DNA of 17,330 nucleotides from Puniceicoccales bacterium. GTDB taxonomy: Bacteria > Verrucomicrobiota > Verrucomicrobiia > Opitutales > LL51. Location of the stretch: positions 1 to 17,330 of the forward strand of contig JAITJQ010000080.1 in NCBI GenBank assembly GCA_031278845.1, given 5' to 3'. Within the stretch, counting starts at the first letter, position 1. Every line of letters starts with the position of its first letter. The notes under the pieces were generated by a model that was given only the letters and a program-made list of their open reading frames with translations, was not told the DNA's origin and did not search any database. The position numbers were made by a program, and so were the translations under genes. This document shows, in pieces, positions 1 through 5,130 of this stretch.

Positions 1-766
1 GTGTCTCTCCGTTATTGTTTGGAATATTGACGTCGGCGCCTAGTTTAATGATGTTTCTAACCAATTCAAAGCTCGGATATCGAAAGGATATAGCTCTAAG
101 CAGTGCTGTATTCCCTTGATTATCCTGTATATCGGTGTTGGCATCGTGATTTATAAGTAGTTCTGGTATTTTAGAACAGCGATCTATTTCTGAGGAGGGA
201 TCAAAAGTTGGGTCCTGTTGCATAACAAATCGGTAATACCGTTCGGTCAGTTCAGAAATACGATCCACTAGGATCATCAGTGGGGTATGGCCGTCATTAT
301 TTTTGGCATTAGGATTAGCGCCCTTTTTCAATAATAGTTCTGCTATTTCGAATCGATTAAGATTGTCACTGTACATGGCTACGTGTAACGGCGTTACTCC
401 GAAGGCATTTCCCCGGTTGACATCAGCTCCATTGTTAAGGAATATTCTTACCGCTTCTAAAATTCCAGAGGATACCGCGTAGTTCAATGGCGGTTCTCCT
501 TTGCGTATTATTTCGCCCGATTCTGGATCAATAAAGAGTGTTACTTGATTGAGATCTCCGCCTTCTGCTAAAAGCCGTTCAATGAGCGCCTTATCTCCGA
601 AAACCGCCGCCCGGAGTAGTTTATTCCCGAGCGTTTCTTTGGCCTGTTCTTCTTGGGGAATGGCTCCAGCCTTTTTATCGGATTCATCGGATACTTCCAT
701 ACCCAACAAACCATTTCCCAGGCAAAAACATCCCAACATTACATTTTTTATTAGTTTTCTATTCAT
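1..766 (-). CDS. Secreted ankyrin-repeat protein, 3' end outside the window
   Basis: The reading frame is open from an ATG at 766 down to base 1 with no stop (about 255 codons), so the C-terminus lies beyond the left edge. Residues 1-23 look like an export signal (MNRKLIKNVMLG, then LGNGLLG), closely resembling those of the next ankyrin genes. From about residue 48 onward ankyrin repeats follow one another, with the hallmarks NGADVN, G.TPLHVA, LLLKKGANPNAKN.DG.TPL and KLGADVNIPN. The family builds protein-protein interaction surfaces; the partner cannot be read from the sequence. There is no clear Shine-Dalgarno sequence before the ATG, and a promoter-like pair sits only about 12 bases upstream. 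That an exported ankyrin protein acts on a host cell is inference. A Cys at residue 13 lies in the signal core, but the context does not make a convincing lipobox. Confidence 0.85.
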   Translation of the reverse strand, partial: MNRKLIKNVMLGCFCLGNGLLGMEVSDESDKKAGAIPQEEQAKETLGNKLLRAAVFGDKALIERLLAEGGDLNQVTLFIDPESGEIIRKGEPPLNYAVSSGILEAVRIFLNNGADVNRGNAFGVTPLHVAMYSDNLNRFEIAELLLKKGANPNAKNNDGHTPLMILVDRISELTERYYRFVMQQDPTFDPSSEIDRCSKIPELLINHDANTDIQDNQGNTALLRAISFRYPSFELVRNIIKLGADVNIPNNNGET

Positions 767-777
767 ATCCGAGATGG

Positions 778-806
778 GATATTTTCTGTTTTTGAAAAAA
801 TGTCAA
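778..806 (-). promoter_or_regulatory. Putative promoter of the first ankyrin gene
   Basis: On the minus strand a perfect -35 hexamer TTGACA (806-801) is followed by a 17-base spacer and a weak -10 AATATC (783-778). The predicted start of transcription lies within about 5 bases of the ATG at 766, so the message would be nearly leaderless, which agrees with the missing ribosome-binding site. The same arrangement with almost the same bases occurs before the gene starting at 3099. Confidence 0.45.
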
Positions 807-872
807 ATGAATTTATAAAAAAAATAAATCACGGGGGTGTTTTTTGATTTTTATTTCGCTTTGATTAGCGAT

Positions 873-1774
873 TTAGTCTTCGTTTTCTTCGGTTTCATCT
901 TCGTCCTTGCTATTTTCTTGGGATTGGCCTTTCGTTGCGTCTTCAGGTTGGCCTTTCGTTGCGTCATTAGAGCGGCCTTCCGTTGCGTCATTAGGATGAC
1001 CTTCCAGGGCGCCGTGTTCGAGGAGGAGTTTAATGATTCGATCGAGTTTTTCTCGTTCATCTTTGCATTCCGGGTCATCGTTGGGGATTGCTGCTCGCTT
1101 TTCAAGGACAATATCCAATGGCGTTTGGCCGTATTCATCGAGCGCATTTAGGTCAGCATTATATTCCAATAGTAGTCGTACAAATTCCAAATTCCTCTTA
1201 CCTGTAGCAACATGTAATAGGTTGCACCCTGTTTGAGCATTAGGATCGGCGCCATGATCAAGAAGCCATCGGGCTATTCTTAATTGTTGAAAGCATAGGG
1301 TTGCGTATAAGGTAGTAAGTCCATAAATGTTTAATACATTGGGATCAGCGCCGTTATTGAGTAGTAATTCTAATATCTTTTCTACGGTTTCAAACTCGCT
1401 ATCCGAGGAGGGAAAAGAGCAAGCAAAATACAATAATAATGTTTCGCCATTGGAATCACGTGCATTGATATCAAGCCCTTGCTCGATAAAAGCTTTTAAT
1501 GCTCGCCCATTGAGATCCTTTATAGCTTCTATTAATGCCGGATCATGGGGGTGTTCACCCTTTCTCGGGTGTCAGGGTTTTTTCGTTCATTCCAAGGGAG
1601 ATTGTTATACGCTTCTCCTGCAAGTATCAGTCTGCGATACGTTGTTTCCACCAGTCTTTTATCCCAAGTTGTGGAATCTTCACCCAAGGTTGCTACTTGT
1701 GTATTTGCATAAATGCTCCCTATGCCCAGCAAAAAACTTCCACCTATGACATTTCTTAATATCTTCCTATCCAT
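873..1774 (-). pseudogene. Ankyrin-repeat protein gene broken by a frameshift
   Basis: Two reading frames together make one ankyrin protein. The 5' part (1774-1532, 80 codons) begins MDRKILRNVIGG with an export signal like its neighbours' and runs out of frame at a stop at 1534-1532. The 3' part is open from 1571 to the stop at 875-873 and contains five or so ankyrin units (EQGLDINARDSNGETLL, NNGADPNVLNIYGLTTL, DHGADPNAQTGCNLLHVA, EYNADLNALDEYGQTPLDI). It has no ATG at its head. A -1 shift (one base lost) somewhere in 1535-1571 would restore a protein of about 300 residues, a length like that of the neighbouring gene. I found no good slippery heptamer there, so a mutation or sequence error is likelier than programmed shifting. 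The C-terminus is a run of GxxxDAT repeats followed by an acidic tail. Confidence 0.75.
926..1005 (-). repeat. 24-bp tandem repeat, 3.3 units, inside the ankyrin gene
   Basis: Units lie at 926-949, 950-973 and 974-997, plus a partial unit at 998-1005; each begins GGCCTTTCGTTGCGTC or a close variant. Being 24 bases long they keep the frame and encode eight-residue repeats of the type KGQPEDAT / EGRSNDAT / EGHPNDAT near the protein's C-terminus. The related fragment at 4557-4588 has only one full unit and the same flanks. Confidence 0.85.
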
Positions 1775-1846
1775 AATTTTCGCAAACTGAGATTTTTTTT
1801 AAATATTGCAAGCATATTTGTGGGAAATTTTTTATTTTTCATATAA

Positions 1847-1875
1847 GAAAAGAGTGTCTTTCTAAAGGCACCCTC
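1847..1875 (-). terminator. Probable rho-independent terminator after the ankyrin transcription unit
   Basis: Read on the minus strand, AGAGGGTG (1875-1868) can pair with CACTCTTT through eight base pairs including two G-U pairs. An inner CTT/AAG pairing caps the stem, and a T-rich stretch continues toward 1840. It lies about 35 bases after the stop at 1911, so it would end transcription coming from 3099. Confidence 0.45.
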
Positions 1876-1910
1876 TCCATTTTACTTCTGACTAATCTCT
1901 TACAAAGAAA

Positions 1911-2279
1911 TTATTCCGACGGAGATGCGATTGCTTGTTCTAGATATTTCACAATTGCATCATATCTACTTTTCAGGTCTTGGTCTGAATTTTCGTCTCT
2001 TTTCCGTTTAGCTAAATCCAAAGGCGTTTTCCCCTGGTTATTTTTTTCATTTGCCTTTAATCCCGCCTTAAATAATAATTGAACAACTTCCAAGGATGCA
2101 TAGGAAGAAATGTCCGATGATTCATCTTTTACTTGCTGATCGGGTTCTTTAAGTACAGTTTTTATAGCAGTTTCTATATTGGATTGCTCTACTTTCCAGG
2201 TATCCGTTTCTTTCGTCCTGAGGTTAGCCTTCTCTGGTACCGTATTCGAGAAGAAATGCAATAATTTGATCATATTCAT
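1911..2279 (-). CDS. Ankyrin-repeat C-terminal piece, probably split from the gene before it
   Basis: This 122-codon frame overlaps the last 56 bases of the ankyrin gene at 2224-3099 and is shifted +1 relative to it. Its first residues (about 1-18) are an out-of-frame reading of the end of the upstream gene, so its ATG is doubtful. From residue 60 on it contains one recognisable ankyrin unit (SLEVVQLLFKAGLKANEK, then NNQGKTPLDLAKRKR), followed by a closing helix similar to the end of the upstream gene (YDAIVKYLEQ versus YDQIIAFLLE). The probable terminator lies just after it. The simplest reading is that 3099-1911 was one longer ankyrin gene now split by a one-base insertion near 2224-2240. 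Translational coupling of two separate genes remains possible. Confidence 0.6.
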   Translation of the reverse strand: MNMIKLLHFFSNTVPEKANLRTKETDTWKVEQSNIETAIKTVLKEPDQQVKDESSDISSYASLEVVQLLFKAGLKANEKNNQGKTPLDLAKRKRDENSDQDLKSRYDAIVKYLEQAIASPSE

Positions 2280-3099
2280 TTATAAGTGCTTCATCATCAT
2301 TGGAAAGTTCTTCTTTCTGTTTTTGAACTAAATCTAATACTGTCTGCCCACTATAATTTTGAATATTAATATCGACGCCATAATTAACAAGCTCTTTGAC
2401 TAATCTTAAATTCAGATGTTTTTTCTTTGCCGATTTTTCAAATGAGGATATTGCTAAATGTAGTGCCGTATTTCCATCTTTATCCTGCGGATTGGCATCC
2501 ACACCGTAATCCATGAGCAATCGCATGACGTCAAAGTAATATTTGACATTGTTTGGAGAGAAGCGGTTCATTTGTTTTTGAAGGTGGCGCAATTTTCTTC
2601 CAAAAGAAGTGGAAGATGGGTGAATTAGTTCCCATATGTAAGGTCTTTGATTTATTGTAAGAAGAATTAGATAGGCCGTCCGCATCAATGGTGTTTGGGC
2701 GATGTGATCTTTGGCATTAAGATCCGCACCATTATCCCTTAGTATTTTTATTATCAGAGTAGAACCACGATGCACGGCCAAATGTATCGCTGGTGTTCCT
2801 TCCAATTTCAGATTGGGATCAGCTCCATAATCCAATAATAATCTCAGAATACTTGTGGATTCTCCTGTCGATACTACTTTATGCAATGGTAACAACCCTG
2901 TTGATAGTTTTTCATTAATATTTACACCTTTCTCGAGTGCATGCTTAACATTTATTTTATCGTTAGCTTCAATTGCTGCAAGCAACTTATCCTTTAATGA
3001 TGTTTGATCTTGGGCAGCCTGCGTTTTTGCACCGAACACACCATTCCCCAAAAAAAGACCTCCCAGAATAACACTTTTCAATATTTTTTTCCCATCCAT
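2224..3099 (-). CDS. Secreted ankyrin-repeat protein
   Basis: 291 residues. The first 29 form an export signal (MDGKKILKSVILGG, core LFLGNGVFG, end AKTQAA). Ankyrin units follow from about residue 35: EKGVNINEKLSTGLLPLHK, LDYGADPNLK..GTPAIHLAV, RDNGADLNAKD..AQTPLM, an irregular stretch around 145-185 with no clear unit, then MDYGVDANPQDKDGNTALHLA and VNYGVDINIQNYSGQTVLDLV. It ends LLEYGTREG. The ATG at 3099 is chosen because it opens the signal peptide; a second ATG two bases further on is in another frame. No Shine-Dalgarno is visible and the promoter lies almost on the ATG. The gene appears cut short by a frameshift, since ankyrin coding continues in the +1 frame down to 1911. The function would be protein binding outside the bacterial cytoplasm; the target is unknown. 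Confidence 0.85.
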   Translation of the reverse strand: MDGKKILKSVILGGLFLGNGVFGAKTQAAQDQTSLKDKLLAAIEANDKINVKHALEKGVNINEKLSTGLLPLHKVVSTGESTSILRLLLDYGADPNLKLEGTPAIHLAVHRGSTLIIKILRDNGADLNAKDHIAQTPLMRTAYLILLTINQRPYIWELIHPSSTSFGRKLRHLQKQMNRFSPNNVKYYFDVMRLLMDYGVDANPQDKDGNTALHLAISSFEKSAKKKHLNLRLVKELVNYGVDINIQNYSGQTVLDLVQKQKEELSNDDEALINEYDQIIAFLLEYGTREG

Positions 3100-3105
3100 A
3101 TCAAA

Positions 3106-3138
3106 TTGACATATTTTCTATTTTTGAAAATATGTCAA
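3106..3138 (-). promoter_or_regulatory. Promoter with a perfect 13-bp palindrome, upstream of the ankyrin gene at 3099
   Basis: TTGACATATTTTC (3106-3118) and GAAAATATGTCAA (3126-3138) are exact reverse complements separated by seven bases. On the minus strand the right arm supplies a consensus -35 TTGACA (3138-3133), followed by 17 bases and AATATG (3115-3110) as a weak -10. The palindrome therefore spans the whole promoter. It could be an operator for a dimeric repressor or part of a transcript hairpin. The predicted leader before the ATG is only a few bases long. Confidence 0.5.
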
Positions 3139-3149
3139 ATCAATTATAA

Positions 3150-3178
3150 GAAAAAAATACCTTCAAGAGACATCTCTT
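3150..3178 (-). terminator. Possible terminator after the ankyrin-like gene at 3183-4280
   Basis: Immediately after the stop codon, AAGAG and CTCTT can form a five-base-pair stem with a four-base loop on the minus strand, followed after about eight bases by a run of seven T. The stem is short, so this is only a weak candidate. Confidence 0.3.
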
Positions 3179-3182
3179 ACTT

Positions 3183-4280
3183 TTAAATTTCTGTTCCCTG
3201 TACATTTTGTTTTCTTTGAATGAGCAATGTCTGTAAATACTTCAATTGAAGTGATTGGAAGTTTTGTCCTTTTTGCCGTTTAAGCGTTAGATCTCTTTGT
3301 ATTATCGGGTGAAGTACTTCTTTCCCTTGCCCTTCTAACTGGACGATTAGACTATAGCTTTTGTTATTGTTTATTATGCATTTTGGTTCTAAGTTATACA
3401 TCTTTTCTACATCAAGAAGCAACCAATTTATGACGTCCTCATATTCCTTTTTCATTTGTTGATCGGATTCTTTTATTTGTAGATTTAATATTGGAATCTT
3501 TAGTTCTGCTATCGGTGTTTGAGGATCTATCGTTAATATTTCTGGGTTTAATACTAATGCAAGATATCTTTCAACAGCCAAATCCAATATTGTTTTGCCA
3601 TTTTTGTCTTTTGCATTTAGTTTTGAGCTTAGCTCTTGTTTTGCAGATAACTCCTTCATTAATAATTCTAGTACTTTTCGGGGAACATACAGGCCTGGAG
3701 GGGGTACTGCTTCCTCCATTTGATCCAGACCCATTTTCTTTAAAAACTCTCTGCTTTGTTGTTCACGGAAGGCTTGAACTATACCGACTGTTGCATGGTT
3801 CTGTATTCCCACACTTTTTATTTTATCAAGTGCTTGCATTTCGTCTGGAGTCAGTAAAGCTAGATGTAATAACGTTACTTCATTGCCGAATGCCTTTTTT
3901 ATCTCGCTGCTCACCTCGCATACGTCTGCTCCATGGGCAATAAAGATTTCCAACGCTTCCGGATATCGAGACAGTATTGCTTCTTCCAATAGGGTTAAAG
4001 ATTCATTTTGCTCTTTGAACCAAAAATGGCCTTGTGCATTTGGATCTCCATTATCGTCCCTAACGAGTCTTATACATTCTTCCCTAGATAGATTACGCTC
4101 ACTAAGTTTTGTTTCCAATATACAAATTGCGCTTTCCATATATTTGAATACTTTCTGTGTTGGTGTATATCGACGTTGTGTTGCTTGGACTTGTGTTATA
4201 ATACCAACGGAAATTCCATATAGGGAACTTCCGAGTACGAGATTATTGGCTAATTTTTTATTAATACTATTTATTTTCAT
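3183..4280 (-). CDS. Secreted protein with degenerate ankyrin repeats
   Basis: 365 residues from the ATG at 4280. The frame is open upstream to 4448, but the 4280 start is preferred because GGTGGAG stands eight bases before it and because it opens an export signal (KKLANNLVLGSSLYG, then TQVQATQ) matching the family in this island. Ankyrin-like units are few and spaced apart: around residues 95-125 (LLEEAILSRYPEALEIFI, then AHGADV), 133-145 (EVTLLHLALL) and 200-236 (RKVLELLMKEL, then LNAKDKNGKTILDLAVE). The rest, including the basic Gln-rich C-terminus, has no domain I recognise. An upstream pair TTGCGC (4330-4325), an 18-base spacer and ATTATA (4306-4301) is a plausible promoter. Unlike its neighbours this gene has a good ribosome-binding site. 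Confidence 0.8.
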   Translation of the reverse strand: MKINSINKKLANNLVLGSSLYGISVGIITQVQATQRRYTPTQKVFKYMESAICILETKLSERNLSREECIRLVRDDNGDPNAQGHFWFKEQNESLTLLEEAILSRYPEALEIFIAHGADVCEVSSEIKKAFGNEVTLLHLALLTPDEMQALDKIKSVGIQNHATVGIVQAFREQQSREFLKKMGLDQMEEAVPPPGLYVPRKVLELLMKELSAKQELSSKLNAKDKNGKTILDLAVERYLALVLNPEILTIDPQTPIAELKIPILNLQIKESDQQMKKEYEDVINWLLLDVEKMYNLEPKCIINNNKSYSLIVQLEGQGKEVLHPIIQRDLTLKRQKGQNFQSLQLKYLQTLLIQRKQNVQGTEI

Positions 4281-4300
4281 GATTATTCTCCACCAATCCT

Positions 4301-4330
4301 TATAATTTAGGATTATTTTCGATGGCGCAA
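4301..4330 (-). promoter_or_regulatory. Putative promoter of the gene at 3183-4280
   Basis: Minus-strand TTGCGC (4330-4325), an 18-base spacer and ATTATA (4306-4301) lie about 20 bases before the start codon, leaving room for the GGTGGAG ribosome-binding site. The -35 is one of the weaker matches in this window. The bases CTTGCGCC also occur just before the gene that starts at 7536. Confidence 0.35.
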
Positions 4331-4476
4331 GAGGTTTTGAATGGAAAGTGATTTTTAAAGGTATTTTAGCATGGCATCCCGCTGTTTTTGTAAAATTACA
4401 AACAAAAAGCACATTCCGAAGGATATGCTCCATTGTTTTAAATTTCAACTAATATTTTTTTGCCTTTTATTGTAAT

Positions 4477-4754
4477 TTAGTTTTCGCCATCCTCAACCTC
4501 ATCTTCGACTTCGCTTTCTTCGGTTTCATCTTCGTCCTCGCTATTTTCTTGGGATTGGCCTTTCGTTGCGTCTTCAGGTTGGCCTTCCAGGGCGCCGTGT
4601 TCGAGGAGGAGTTTAATGATTCGATCGAGTTTTTCTCGTTCATCTTTGCATTCCGGGTCATCGTTGGGGATTGCTGCTCACTTTTCAAGGGCAATATCCA
4701 ATGGCGTTTGGCCGTATTCATCGAGCGCATTTAGGTCAGCATTATATTCCAATA
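4477..4754 (-). pseudogene. Duplicated 3' fragment of an ankyrin gene
   Basis: This stretch repeats the 3' end of the broken gene at 873-1774. Bases 4584-4754 match 1001-1171 with only two differences. In the corresponding frame it reads DEYGQTPLDIALEK, then a TGA (4680-4678) where the other copy has CGA, then the same helix, GALEG, one copy of the QPEDATKG repeat, and a longer acidic tail ending at TAA 4479-4477. Homology stops abruptly at 4754, exactly where the IS remnant begins, so the upstream part of the gene has been lost. With no start and an internal stop it cannot be expressed as an ankyrin protein. Confidence 0.8.
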
Positions 4755-5119
4755 ACGCGGATGGCGCAATTAAGAGGGAAAATTAAAGGCAAAAATAGCG
4801 AGAGAAAAAGAGGCAAAAGCCGGAATTTGGGAACGGAAATAGGAAAGCGTGAAGCCAAAAAGGGATTTAAACTTTCCGATGGTCGTTTCCACGAAAGAAT
4901 GTTTTCGGCGCAACTTTTTTTCTATCGGAGTATTAGGGGCATGTTTTTTTTATGGCGAGCAACGAGACGTAGTCCTTGCTTTGGGAGCAGTTTTTTTAAG
5001 GGTTTTGAGCAATAACCCTTATCCCCGACAACGATTCCCTGATATTTTTTCAGTACATTTTTAGCGCCAGCAACATCATGCAAATATTCAGGCCATTTCA
5101 TTTCGCCATTCGCGTAATT
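4751..5119 (-). mobile_element. IS982-like insertion sequence remnant with both inverted repeats
   Basis: AATAACGCGGATGGCGCAAT (4751-4770) and the reverse complement of 5100-5119 agree at 17 of 20 positions, so both ends of an element appear to be present only about 370 bases apart. Between them, on the minus strand, lies the C-terminal part of a DDE transposase: KYQGIVVGDKGYCSKPLKK and ARHKKNM in one frame, then a +1 shift into EKKLRRKHSFVETTIGKFK and FRSQIPAFASF. The GDKGY block and the final Glu in a VETxI..FK context fit IS982-type transposases, and family ORFs are normally far longer. The N-terminal two thirds are missing, so this is an internally deleted, inactive copy. Assignment to IS982 is from remembered motifs, not a search. 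Confidence 0.65.
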
Positions 5120-5130
5120 TTAGAGGACTT

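Noticed and set aside
926..1005. Possible CRISPR-like repeats
   Set aside because: The units are directly adjacent with no spacers and preserve the reading frame; no cas gene is present in the window.
837..1151. Plus-strand 104-codon frame with repeated FRCV residues
   Set aside because: It lies opposite the ankyrin coding frame and its repeats are the antisense reading of the 24-bp coding repeat.
1535..1571. Programmed -1 frameshifting joining the two parts of the ankyrin gene
   Set aside because: No X-XXY-YYZ slippery heptamer in the correct frame and no obvious downstream pseudoknot; a mutation or sequencing error explains it more simply.
4281..4448. N-terminal extension of the ankyrin-like protein by 56 residues
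   Set aside because: The downstream ATG at 4280 has a good ribosome-binding site and opens a signal peptide of the family type; the extension has neither.
4671..5064. Two plus-strand frames across the IS remnant
   Set aside because: The minus strand of the same bases reads as clear transposase C-terminal motifs, so these frames are shadows.
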